Source: Lysobacteraceae bacterium (GTDB taxonomy: Bacteria > Pseudomonadota > Gammaproteobacteria > Steroidobacterales > Steroidobacteraceae). Taken from it: DNA of 10,641 bases. The notes beneath the pieces are model-generated. The model made no database searches, was not told where the DNA came from, and saw nothing but the letters and a program-made list of their open reading frames with translations. Each line of letters opens with the position of its first letter. Position 1 is the first letter of the stretch. Where the stretch lies: the NCBI GenBank assembly GCA_012516015.1, contig JAAYXG010000512.1, positions 1-10,641 on the forward strand, read 5' to 3'. Positions 1 through 6,214 of the stretch are shown here, piece by piece. The position numbers and the translations under genes are program-made.

Positions 1-824
1 CCGTCGGCGCCTTCATTCTCATCGCGGTGTGGATGGCGCGCTGGATCGAGCGACGGCTCATGGCGATGCAGGGCCTCGCGCTCAGCATGCGCATCGGCAT
101 CGCGAAGTTCGCGCAGACGTTCCTCATCGCGCTCTCGATTCTGCTCGGACTGAACGCGACCGGCCTCGATCTCACGACCCTGAACGTGCTGACCGGCGCG
201 ATCGGCGTGGGCTTGGGCTTCGGCCTGCAGGCCATCGTCGCGAACTTCATCGCGGGCTTCGTGCTGCTCATGGATCGCTCGATCAAGCCGGGCGACGTGA
301 TCAGCTTTACGGGCACGACGGGCACGAGCACCGAGGGCTTCGGCTGGGTACAGGAGCTGCGCGGCCGCTACGTCGTGATCCGCGATCGCGACGGCGTCGA
401 GACGCTGGTCCCGAACCATAACTTGATCACGAATCAGGTGATCAACTGGAGCTACACCGATCCGCGGGTCCGTTTGAAGCTACCGGTGCGCGTGAGCTAC
501 AAGGACGACCCTGAAGAAGCGCTGGCCATCCTCCTCGAAGCGGCCGAGAACCACAAACGCATCTTGCGCGATCCGCCGCCCGTCTCGCGGCTCATCGGGT
601 TCAACGAATACGGTTTCGACCTGGAGCTGAGGTTCTGGATCGCCGATCCGCAAGAAGGCGTCAACAACGTGCGCTCCGACGTCAATCGCACCATTTGGCG
701 CCTCTTCAAGGAGCGTGGCATCACCATCCCGATCGCGCAGCGCGAAGTGCTGTTCGAGATGAAGCCGGTGAGCGGCGGACAGCGGACGGCGGACGGCGAT
801 GATGCCGTCGCGCGCGACGTGTAG
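1..824 (+). CDS. MscS-family mechanosensitive channel, C-terminal part (5' end outside window)
   Basis: The frame is open from base 3 to the TAG at 822-824 and gives 273 residues; the start lies left of the window. After a short membrane stretch and a basic segment (RWIERR) come two hydrophobic segments. The second is the Gly/Ala-rich pore helix of MscS proteins (GVGLGFGLQAIVANF), followed at once by the family signature for entry into the cytoplasmic beta domain (DRSIKPGDVI). Further on are the motifs VPNHNLITNQVINWS and a C-terminal alpha/beta domain ending near REVLFEM. In this family these parts form the inner-membrane pore and cytoplasmic cage that release solutes when membrane tension rises. 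The last 20 or so residues (SGGQRTADGDDAVARDV) look like an unstructured tail. The N-terminal transmembrane segments cannot be seen, so it is not possible to say whether this is a small MscS or a larger YbdG/MscK-like protein. A GTTGACR repeat starts 4 bp after the stop codon. Confidence 0.9.
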   Translation, partial: VGAFILIAVWMARWIERRLMAMQGLALSMRIGIAKFAQTFLIALSILLGLNATGLDLTTLNVLTGAIGVGLGFGLQAIVANFIAGFVLLMDRSIKPGDVISFTGTTGTSTEGFGWVQELRGRYVVIRDRDGVETLVPNHNLITNQVINWSYTDPRVRLKLPVRVSYKDDPEEALAILLEAAENHKRILRDPPPVSRLIGFNEYGFDLELRFWIADPQEGVNNVRSDVNRTIWRLFKERGITIPIAQREVLFEMKPVSGGQRTADGDDAVARDV

Positions 825-828
825 GCTG

Positions 829-912
829 GTTGACAGTTGACGGTTGACAGTTGACAGCCAGACGAAAAGAGAGCGCTTTCTGACCGTCAACCGTCAACTG
901 TCAACCGTCAAC
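829..912. repeat. GTTGACR heptamer inverted-repeat element, copy 1
   Basis: The left arm has four tandem heptamers, GTTGACA/G/A/A (829-856), followed by GCCAG (857-861). The right arm has four heptamers of the inverse form YGTCAAC (885-912), preceded by CTGAC (880-884). The 18-bp core is purine-rich on its left and ends in GCGCTTTC. The arms are complementary except at the variable seventh base, so the element could fold into a stem of about 30 bp. It fills the spacer between the channel gene and arfB. Related copies are at 5688-5720 and 6215-6309. Confidence 0.9.
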
Positions 913-930
913 CATCTCGCGCTTAACATC

Positions 931-1350
931 GTGAAGAACTCGCTCTCACCGCTACCGCCAGACGACGCTCTCACGTTCAGATTCATTCGCTCCGGCGGTC
1001 CCGGCGGTCAGAACGTCAACAAGGTCTCGAGTGCGGTACAGCTTCGCTGCGATCTCAAGCAATGGCCGGCGCTGCCCGAACGCGTGCGCGAACGGCTCCG
1101 CAGGCTCGCCGGCCGGCGATTGAGCGACGATGACGTCATCGTCATCACCGCACAGCGCTTTCGCACGCAAGAACAGAACAAGCGCGATGCGCTCGAGCGA
1201 CTGGAGGCGCTGATCGCCGCAGCGCGCATCGAGCCGAAAGTTCGCAAGGCAACTCGCCCGACGCGCGCCTCCAAGGAAAGGCGCTTGCAAAGCAAGCTGC
1301 AGCGATCGCAGATCAAGCGCGCGCGGAGCCGGGTGGATCGGTTCGATTGA
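931..1350 (+). CDS. arfB: ArfB (YaeJ) alternative ribosome-rescue peptidyl-tRNA hydrolase
   Basis: ArfB enters the A site of ribosomes stalled on mRNAs without a stop codon and hydrolyses the peptidyl-tRNA. The release-factor catalytic loop is present as SGGPGGQNVNK, with GGQ at residues 25-27 of the chosen start. The basic tail that ArfB threads into the empty mRNA channel is also there (RPTRASKERRLQSKLQRSQIK), which separates it from RF1/RF2. The product is 139 aa against 140 in E. coli as I recall it. GTG 931 is chosen because it gives that length. The frame stays open upstream to a TTG at 844, but that part only translates the repeat element (MTVDSQ...[10 protein letters not shown]) and has no family likeness. 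No clear Shine-Dalgarno precedes 931, and the homology may begin two to four codons earlier (LNIV), so the native start may have been altered by the repeat. It converges with pldA. Confidence 0.9.
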   Translation: MKNSLSPLPPDDALTFRFIRSGGPGGQNVNKVSSAVQLRCDLKQWPALPERVRERLRRLAGRRLSDDDVIVITAQRFRTQEQNKRDALERLEALIAAARIEPKVRKATRPTRASKERRLQSKLQRSQIKRARSRVDRFD

Positions 1351-1431
1351 TCGGCTTCGACGGGAGCGTGGCGCGTGACGGTAAGAAGGAGGCGCCTGGC
1401 CATCTGCTAGCTCTTGCTCGGGAAGAGACTG

Positions 1432-2658
1432 CTAAAGCGCAATCGCGATGCCCAATCGCAACTGCGCATCCAACTTCCGGTCGAAGTCGAGCAGGCTTTC
1501 GCCGTAGCCGCCGAAGTACTGGAGCATCAACCAGCCCGTGAGATCTCCGCCGCTCAGCTTCGAGAGCGGATACGACGCGCTCAGCTCGAGACTGCCATAG
1601 TTGCTGCGCGTGCCCTTGCGCAGAGTCGCACTGAAATCCAAGCCGCCTTTGCTGCCGACGCCGAACACCCAGTCGACGTAACCCCGGTAGTGACTGATCG
1701 TCGGGTTCTCGTCGTCGGAGATGTAGTTGTGAACGAGCGGTGCGGCGTAGGCGCGAAGGCCGTCCGGATCGCCGAAGGTCAAGACCGGGCGCACGTAGAG
1801 CATGTTGAAACTGCGCGAGTCCTCTCCCTCCTTGCCGTTCGACTCGTGCCCCGCGCCCGCCTCGACGCCAAGGCGCAGCCGCCCGTCGAAGAAGCGGTGC
1901 AGATCGTAGTCGGCGAAAAAGAGCCTGGGCCGATAGCTCGAGTCGCGAAACGGCTTGGATAGGTCGTTGAGATCCCACAGGGACGTCTGCGAGTACGCAA
2001 GAAAGATGTCGTCGATCCAGGAAAGGCGCTCCGCAAGCCTCCCGCGACCGTCAAAGAGCTGATAGCGAAGACTGATCTGGAACTTCGCGTTCAGGCCGCC
2101 ATCGCCGCCCACCAGAAAATAGACGGGCTCGTAGACGGAGACTGCGAGTGGCGGCGGCTTGTCGATCAGCGCGGAGCGCGGTATCGACCGACCCGCTTCC
2201 TCGGGACCCTCCTCCTCGATCTCCACCGCCGTCGCGTCCGCTTGAAGCAGCCCCGTGTCGGGCTGCGCGACGGGCTCGATCTGGATGAGAAGCGGATTCG
2301 CACCGAGCCCCGTCGAAGTGAGCGTCGCTACGCCCTCGGCTTCGGCTGGCACCTGCCCCTTCAGCGAAACTTTCAGGAATGTCCGAGGCTGAAGCGTCAG
2401 CGTACCGCTTTGCTCAGGTACGAACGGCACGATGCTGATGCCGTGCTGCGTCTCGAGCCTGATGTGCAACGGCGCGGAAATCTCGACGATTTCGGGCGCG
2501 GCCCCGTCGTTGACGATCACGAGCTCGAGCATGATCGACTCGCCCGCCGTCACCTGCGGCTGCGCGATCGTGAGCTTGATGTCGGCCTGCGCGGACACGG
2601 ACGCTAGCCCCAGGATCACCGCGAACAGAATGCGCGCGGGTAGCATGGTCACGTCCAT
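1432..2658 (-). CDS. pldA: Outer-membrane phospholipase A (OMPLA) with N-terminal beta-rich extension
   Basis: OMPLA is an outer-membrane beta barrel that hydrolyses phospholipids misplaced into the outer leaflet and is normally activated by dimerisation and calcium. The catalytic signature is intact: HESNG at residues 271-275 and SRSFN at 281-285, placing His271, Ser273 and Asn285 with the same spacing as His142, Ser144 and Asn156 of E. coli. The family C-terminus YFGGYGESLLDFD (381-393) and a strand-like final segment ending in AIAL are also present. Residues 1-25 form a signal peptide (cleavage likely after SAQA). Residues 26 to about 130 look like an Ig-like beta sandwich, and a Pro/Glu-rich linker (about 131-170) joins it to the barrel. 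This makes 408 aa against about 290 in E. coli. ATG 2658 is chosen because GGAG lies 10 nt upstream; ATG 2646 would keep a shorter signal peptide. The longer open frame up to 2805 only reads the upstream repeats. Converges with arfB, 81 bp apart, with no clear terminator between them. Confidence 0.9.
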   Translation of the reverse strand: MDVTMLPARILFAVILGLASVSAQADIKLTIAQPQVTAGESIMLELVIVNDGAAPEIVEISAPLHIRLETQHGISIVPFVPEQSGTLTLQPRTFLKVSLKGQVPAEAEGVATLTSTGLGANPLLIQIEPVAQPDTGLLQADATAVEIEEEGPEEAGRSIPRSALIDKPPPLAVSVYEPVYFLVGGDGGLNAKFQISLRYQLFDGRGRLAERLSWIDDIFLAYSQTSLWDLNDLSKPFRDSSYRPRLFFADYDLHRFFDGRLRLGVEAGAGHESNGKEGEDSRSFNMLYVRPVLTFGDPDGLRAYAAPLVHNYISDDENPTISHYRGYVDWVFGVGSKGGLDFSATLRKGTRSNYGSLELSASYPLSKLSGGDLTGWLMLQYFGGYGESLLDFDRKLDAQLRLGIAIAL

Positions 2659-2677
2659 ACGTCGTCGTCTCCACTCC

Positions 2678-2722
2678 GCCCAAGGCGAGGCGGAAGAATA
2701 ATGGTTATCGCTGCCCAAGGCG
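2678..2722. promoter_or_regulatory. 10-bp direct repeat in pldA upstream region (possible operator)
   Basis: GCCCAAGGCG occurs at 2678-2687 and again at 2713-2722, 35 bp apart start to start. Between them, on the minus strand, is TATTCT (2700-2695), a weak -10-like hexamer 37 bp upstream of the chosen pldA ATG. The first copy also lies within a CCGCC...GGCGG inverted repeat (2676-2692). The layout resembles paired binding sites around a promoter, but no known operator is recognised and the -35 is poor. Confidence 0.25.
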
Positions 2723-2750
2723 GCAGGATGAGAAAAGAAAGTGTGGGAGT

Positions 2751-2804
2751 AGTCAGCGCACGACTCGTGCGCGCCCGGATCCTCGCTTCCGCGAGGATGA
2801 CTCA
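2751..2804. repeat. REP-like hairpin unit, copy A
   Basis: A unit of about 54 bp beginning AGTCAGCGC and ending GAGGATGACTCA. It contains a perfect 8-bp stem, ATCCTCGC (2779-2786) and GCGAGGAT (2791-2798), with loop TTCC. A second copy follows at 2824-2874. The hairpin followed by GAC resembles the common proteobacterial intergenic repeat of the form GGATTCCCGC, loop, GCGGGAATGAC; that likeness is from memory and not searched. Confidence 0.75.
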
Positions 2805-2810
2805 TCGCGG

Positions 2811-2827
2811 GACTCGCGGCGCGAGTC
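2811..2827. repeat. Short perfect hairpin between the two REP-like units
   Basis: GACTCGC (2811-2817) and GCGAGTC (2821-2827) are perfectly complementary around the loop GGC. The right half overlaps the start of REP-like copy B. It is one of four stem-loops in series between plsB and pldA. Confidence 0.6.
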
Positions 2828-2874
2828 AGCGCGACTCGTGTCGCCTGGATCCTCGCTTCCGCGAGGATGACTCA
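2824..2874. repeat. REP-like hairpin unit, copy B
   Basis: The second copy of the unit at 2751-2804, shorter by a few bases in its first half and identical over the last 28 bases (GGATCCTCGC through GATGACTCA). Its stem is ATCCTCGC (2849-2856) with GCGAGGAT (2861-2868), loop TTCC. It runs directly into the long stem that covers the plsB stop codon. Confidence 0.75.
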
Positions 2875-2908
2875 CCTGATGATGCGCACGCGCATCATCG
2901 GTGAGTCA
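2868..2908 (-). terminator. Long stem-loop covering the plsB stop codon (possible transcript 3'-end structure)
   Basis: TGACTCACC (2868-2876) pairs with GGTGAGTCA (2900-2908). GATGATGCGC (2878-2887) pairs with GCGCATCATC (2890-2899). Only T2877 is unpaired in the stem and AC lies at the centre, so the inverted repeat is 19 bp with one bulge; in RNA the innermost pairs must open to form a loop. The plsB TGA (2897-2895) lies inside it. No T-run follows on either strand, so it is not a standard intrinsic terminator. It may protect the 3' end or assist Rho. Confidence 0.45.
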
Positions 2909-5342
2909 CTTGCAGGATGCTGTTGCGGATTTGCTCGTGCAGCACGAGCTGTGCGTCGTCGGCGACGGCGGGCAGCATATCGGTAAACGTGAGGCGGCCC
3001 TCCGCATTCACCCCGAGGACGTTGCGAGCGCGAAGCAGATCGAGGAAGTTCTTGAAGAGCGATTTGTCGAAGAACTCGGGCGAATTGAGCTCGTAGAGCA
3101 TCGACATCCGCTGCGCCATGAGCTGACACTGCGATTCGAGCACGTCCTGGCTGATGCGGCCGCTCCCGGATTTGAGCAGCACCGCGATGACGAGATAGTA
3201 GCGCTCGATGATCTGCACCGTCACCTGCGCCAGGACCGAGAGCTGCACGGCTTCCGTCGAGCCGGTTGGAGGCCGACGCCAAAGTCCGCCGTTCTCCATC
3301 GACTCCAGCAGCCCGTGATTCGCGAGATCGTCCAAGGTTTCGATCACGCGGGCCGCGATCTCCTCGTCGCTCCAACGTAGAAAGAGCTCATCGCGCACGT
3401 ACGGATAGATGCGCCACATGAGACGCTGGATGTCTTCAGTACGCATCGTCCGATTGTTCAGGAAGCAGCACGCGATCAGCGAGGGGATCGCAATCAAGTG
3501 CAGGACGTTGTTGCGGAAATATGTCATCAAGATCGAGTTCTCTTCCGTCATCGTCAGCACGTCGCCGAGCGGATGCTTGATGCGCTGAATCACGTTCATA
3601 CGCTCGCCGTATCGCACCATCGAGGCGCCGTCCGCGTCCGTGACCCACACGGAAGGAGAATACGGATCCTGCCGCAGCAACGAGGCATACAGCTCCATCT
3701 GACGCACGAGATCGCTTTCGAGCATGGATTGCTTCGGTGTCGCGAGCAGCACGAGCGCGAGCAGATTGATCGGCGTCACGCATGCCGCGCTGTTGATGTT
3801 CGTCATGATGCGCGTCGCGAGCTCGTTGACGGCGCTCGACAGCCAGGGCGGACGTTCTTCCCGCCCTGGCGGCGAGCCGGGCGCGTAGCGCTCGAGGATC
3901 TCGTCGAGGGCGATCGGCTCGCCGAAGCTCACGTGAACTTTCCCGTAGTGCTGACGCAGCGCGGGCAGCGCACGCAGCAACCCGAAGATAGACTCCTTCT
4001 GCTTCGGCTTGCCGGACAGCTCGCCGATGTAGGTTTTGCCTTCGACGAGCTTTTCGTAACCGAAGTACACGGGCAAGAAGACGATCGGCCGCCGCGGATC
4101 GCGAAAGTAGCTGCGCAGCGTCATCGACAGCATGCCCGTCTTCGGCTGCAGCAGCCTGCCCGTGCGGCTGCGCCCGCCCTCGATGAAGTATTCGATGGAA
4201 TGTCCGCGGGCCATCATCAGCCCGAGATACTTCATGAACACCATCGTGTAGAGCGTGTTGCCCCGGAAGCTGCGGCGCAGGTAGAAGGCGCCGCCCTTGC
4301 GCAGAAACCGCCCGATCACGGGCATGTTCAGGTTGATTCCCGCGGCAATGTGCGGAATGGCGTATCCCTTGTAGTAGATCGCATAGGAGAGCAACAGATA
4401 GTCCATGTGGCTGCGGTGACACGGCACATAGATGACCTCGTTGCCCTCGACGATCTTCTGCAACTGCTCGACGTGATGCAGCTCGACGCCGTCGTAGAGC
4501 CTGTTCCAGAACCACGTCAGCACGCGCGCCATGATCGTGACGAAGATGTGCGAGTAGTTCGCCGCGATCTCAGTTGCGTAGCCTTGCGCAATCTTGAGCG
4601 CTTCGCGACGGCTGATCTGCTTTGCGCGCATCTCGTCTGCCATGGCGCGACGCACGGAAGCGGCGCGCAGCACCTGCGTGACGATCGTGCGCCGATGCGA
4701 AAGGTCGGGGCCGATCGCCGCGGCACGTTGACGAGCTACGGCCGTCCGCAGCGTGCGCGTGAGTCGTCGTACCGCGCGGGAGGCATCGGCGCCGTCTGCC
4801 ATCGCAGAGCGCAGCGAGATCGGATCGCCGAATTGCACGAACAAGTTACGGCCGTTCACGAGCACGGACAGAAAGCGGCGGAACCGGCCGGCGCGTTCCC
4901 AATTCTCGGCGAGCAACACGCGCAGCCACGATCCCTCTTTGTCAGGCGCCCTGCCCCACAGCACGTTGATCGGGACGAGATCCACGTCGAGGGTCGGATC
5001 GGCGACCGCGGCCGCTACGAGCTGACGTATGGGCGCAGAGATGCGATGGTCGACGCGGTCGCCCCAGAAGCCGGCTCGCCGTTCGAGGAAGAGCACCGAG
5101 CGAGGCGGCAGCGGCCGGCGCAGCGACTGCATGGGAGCGGGAAGACGATGTTCGGCACACGCGCGCTCGAGCGCGATCACGTCCGCGACGGCGACTCTGC
5201 CGAGCACATAGCAAATCGGCCGCTCCGGCTGCGCGAAACGGCGCTGCACGTCGTCCGGCACGACGAGAGGACGCGCCCACCAAGACAGCGGGCCGCGGAG
5301 CGCTTGCAGCCAGATCCGATCGAATCGGTCGAGATCCGCCAT
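2895..5342 (-). CDS. plsB: Glycerol-3-phosphate 1-O-acyltransferase PlsB
   Basis: PlsB is the inner-membrane enzyme that acylates sn-glycerol-3-phosphate at position 1 from acyl-CoA or acyl-ACP, the first step of phospholipid synthesis. The product is 815 aa (E. coli 807 as recalled). The acyltransferase blocks appear in the usual order: block I HRSHMD with the HX4D dyad His309/Asp314; block II GGAFYLRRSFRGN at 350-362; block III FIEGGRSRTGR at 386-396, which binds the phosphate of glycerol-3-phosphate; block IV IVFLPVYFGYEKL from about 420. The long N-terminal region (1 to about 290) and the helical C-terminal region are typical of bacterial PlsB rather than the short PlsC/PlsY enzymes. ATG 5342 is the natural start (MADLDRFDRIWLQALRGPL); its Shine-Dalgarno is weak. 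A lipoprotein gene ends 30 bp upstream, and the two are probably co-transcribed. The stop codon is inside a long hairpin. A 10-bp perfect stem also lies inside the coding region at 3842-3870. Confidence 0.96.
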   Translation of the reverse strand: MADLDRFDRIWLQALRGPLSWWARPLVVPDDVQRRFAQPERPICYVLGRVAVADVIALERACAEHRLPAPMQSLRRPLPPRSVLFLERRAGFWGDRVDHRISAPIRQLVAAAVADPTLDVDLVPINVLWGRAPDKEGSWLRVLLAENWERAGRFRRFLSVLVNGRNLFVQFGDPISLRSAMADGADASRAVRRLTRTLRTAVARQRAAAIGPDLSHRRTIVTQVLRAASVRRAMADEMRAKQISRREALKIAQGYATEIAANYSHIFVTIMARVLTWFWNRLYDGVELHHVEQLQKIVEGNEVIYVPCHRSHMDYLLLSYAIYYKGYAIPHIAAGINLNMPVIGRFLRKGGAFYLRRSFRGNTLYTMVFMKYLGLMMARGHSIEYFIEGGRSRTGRLLQPKTGMLSMTLRSYFRDPRRPIVFLPVYFGYEKLVEGKTYIGELSGKPKQKESIFGLLRALPALRQHYGKVHVSFGEPIALDEILERYAPGSPPGREERPPWLSSAVNELATRIMTNINSAACVTPINLLALVLLATPKQSMLESDLVRQMELYASLLRQDPYSPSVWVTDADGASMVRYGERMNVIQRIKHPLGDVLTMTEENSILMTYFRNNVLHLIAIPSLIACCFLNNRTMRTEDIQRLMWRIYPYVRDELFLRWSDEEIAARVIETLDDLANHGLLESMENGGLWRRPPTGSTEAVQLSVLAQVTVQIIERYYLVIAVLLKSGSGRISQDVLESQCQLMAQRMSMLYELNSPEFFDKSLFKNFLDLLRARNVLGVNAEGRLTFTDMLPAVADDAQLVLHEQIRNSILQVTHR

Positions 5343-5372
5343 GGATGTTTCGGCGCCGCCCGCGTAAACGCG

Positions 5373-5597
5373 TTAGCGGCTCTCGCTGGCCTCGAGCGCG
5401 TCGTTCAACTGCTCCATGCGCTGCTTGGTTGCGTCCTCAACGTCCCGCGCCTTGTCGATCGTGCTGGTCATGTCGCCGAAGGCGCTCTCCTCGATGGGCA
5501 TGGGTTCCGCACGCGACGCCTCCTCCGAGCTGCCGCACGCCGAGACCAGCAGACCGACAGAGACGACCATCGCCGCTGAAATTATCGTTTTCATCAT
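5373..5597 (-). CDS. Small lipoprotein of unknown function upstream of plsB
   Basis: The product has 74 residues from ATG 5597, or 73 from the adjacent ATG 5594. It has a classic lipoprotein signal: MKTIIS, a hydrophobic core, then the lipobox LVSAC with the lipidated Cys at residue 20 or 21. The mature part is only about 54 residues, acidic and Ser/Glu-rich at first (CGSSEEASRAEPMPIEE). It then forms a likely amphipathic helix (DMTSTIDKARDVEDATKQRMEQLNDALEAS) that could be a short coiled coil. Gly/Ser after the Cys, and no Asp at +2, suggests outer-membrane sorting by the E. coli rule; this is inference. A GGGG stretch 3-6 nt before the two ATGs may act as ribosome-binding site. The open frame to TTG 5705 is rejected, because its first residues (MTVDGQ) translate the heptamer repeat. 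I do not recognise a named family. The 30-bp gap to plsB suggests one transcript. Confidence 0.75.
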   Translation of the reverse strand: MMKTIISAAMVVSVGLLVSACGSSEEASRAEPMPIEESAFGDMTSTIDKARDVEDATKQRMEQLNDALEASESR

Positions 5598-5626
5598 GAA
5601 CCCCGAAATCTGCCGCGTGTAGGCGA

Positions 5627-5655
5627 ATGATAGCGGATAGCCGCCCGGAGGTCGG
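5627..5655 (-). promoter_or_regulatory. Possible sigma70 promoter for lipoprotein-plsB
   Basis: On the minus strand TATCAT (5632-5627) matches five of six -10 bases. Seventeen bases upstream, CCGACC (5655-5650) matches only three of six -35 bases. Transcription would begin near 5620, giving a leader of about 25 nt before ATG 5597. This is the only reasonable promoter seen in the 107-bp spacer. Confidence 0.3.
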
Positions 5656-5687
5656 GTCGGGGTCGGAGACGAGTAACGGGCTCCCGT

Positions 5688-5720
5688 CTGGCCGTCAACT
5701 GTCAACGGTCAACCGTCAAC
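5688..5720. repeat. GTTGACR heptamer repeat, copy 2 (single arm)
   Basis: CTGGC (5688-5692) followed by four heptamers in the YGTCAAC orientation: CGTCAAC, TGTCAAC, GGTCAAC, CGTCAAC (5693-5720). One unit has G at the variable position. This matches the right arm plus inner flank of copies 1 and 3. No left arm is found to its left; instead there is a small stem, ACGGG (5676-5680) with CCCGT (5683-5687). The hydrolase stop codon lies inside it. Confidence 0.85.
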
Positions 5721-6208
5721 CTGCCCAGGAAGTGATCGAACAGCTCGCAGATCTGCTCGATGTCCGCCGTGAGGCGATGATCGGAGTCGAGCACGTGGAG
5801 CTCACACTTGTATTCGCGCGCGAAGCGAATCGCGTTCTCGACCGGAACGATGTCGTCATTCCAGCCATGCACGATCGCGATTGGGCATTCGGCGGGTACC
5901 GGCGTGTATTGTTCGTAGCCGCGCATGAAGAATGCAGGCGCGAGGAGGAACATGCCGCGAACGGGCACGTGCGCCGAGACCGCCGCCGAGACGTGCCCGC
6001 CCATGCTCGAACCGACGAGGACGAGATCGCCCGTGATCGTCCCGCAAAACGCCAGGAGCTTCTGCACTCGCGCGAGCGGATCGTCCATCCCGCGATAGTC
6101 GACCGACTCGACGGCGAGCCCGCGACGACGAGCGACCTGCGCCATCGCGGTAATTTTCGCGCCCCAGGGTTCGCTGTCTTTGCCGTGGGAGAAGATAACG
6201 GTAGTCAT
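5702..6208 (-). CDS. Small alpha/beta-hydrolase fold protein
   Basis: The product has 168 residues, a minimal alpha/beta hydrolase of the kind annotated as YqiA/RBBP9-like or dienelactone-hydrolase-like. The early strand and oxyanion segment is VIFSHGKDSEPWG (4-16). The nucleophile elbow is GSSMGG (66-71), making Ser68 the likely nucleophile. HGWNDDIVP (114-122) supplies the acid, Asp118 or 119, and SDHRL (142-146) the catalytic His144, so the triad looks complete. The substrate cannot be told from sequence. The start at ATG 6208 opens directly with the fold (MTTVIFSHG). It has no good Shine-Dalgarno and lies only 6 bp from repeat copy 3. The C-terminus is unusual: the last six residues (LTVDR and part of the preceding codon) are translated from repeat copy 2, which also supplies the TGA. 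The native end probably lay near FLG. Repeats therefore bound the gene on both sides. Confidence 0.85.
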   Translation of the reverse strand: MTTVIFSHGKDSEPWGAKITAMAQVARRRGLAVESVDYRGMDDPLARVQKLLAFCGTITGDLVLVGSSMGGHVSAAVSAHVPVRGMFLLAPAFFMRGYEQYTPVPAECPIAIVHGWNDDIVPVENAIRFAREYKCELHVLDSDHRLTADIEQICELFDHFLGRLTVDR

Positions 6209-6214
6209 TTTCTA

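Noticed and set aside
829..912. Heptamer arrays considered as a CRISPR array or as an attachment site
   Set aside because: Units are 7 bp with no spacers, arms are inverted, and no cas or integrase gene is nearby.
1351..1431. Shared terminator between convergent arfB and pldA
   Set aside because: No stem of useful length with a T-run was found on either strand in these 81 bases.
2659..2805. N-terminal extension of pldA to the ATG at 2805
   Set aside because: It translates the REP-like unit and would place 49-53 residues in front of a good signal peptide.
3498..5579. 693-codon open frame on the + strand opposite plsB and the lipoprotein gene
   Set aside because: It is the antisense shadow of plsB. 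Its composition is rich in His, Arg, Asp and Gln, as typical for the reverse frame of GC-rich genes, and it has no recognisable domain, while the opposite strand has complete PlsB motifs.
5598..5705. N-terminal extension of the lipoprotein to a TTG at 5705
   Set aside because: The first residues (MTVDGQ) come from the heptamer repeat, the rest is Pro/Arg-rich, and the lipoprotein signal peptide would be buried. ATG 5597 or 5594 gives a proper signal.
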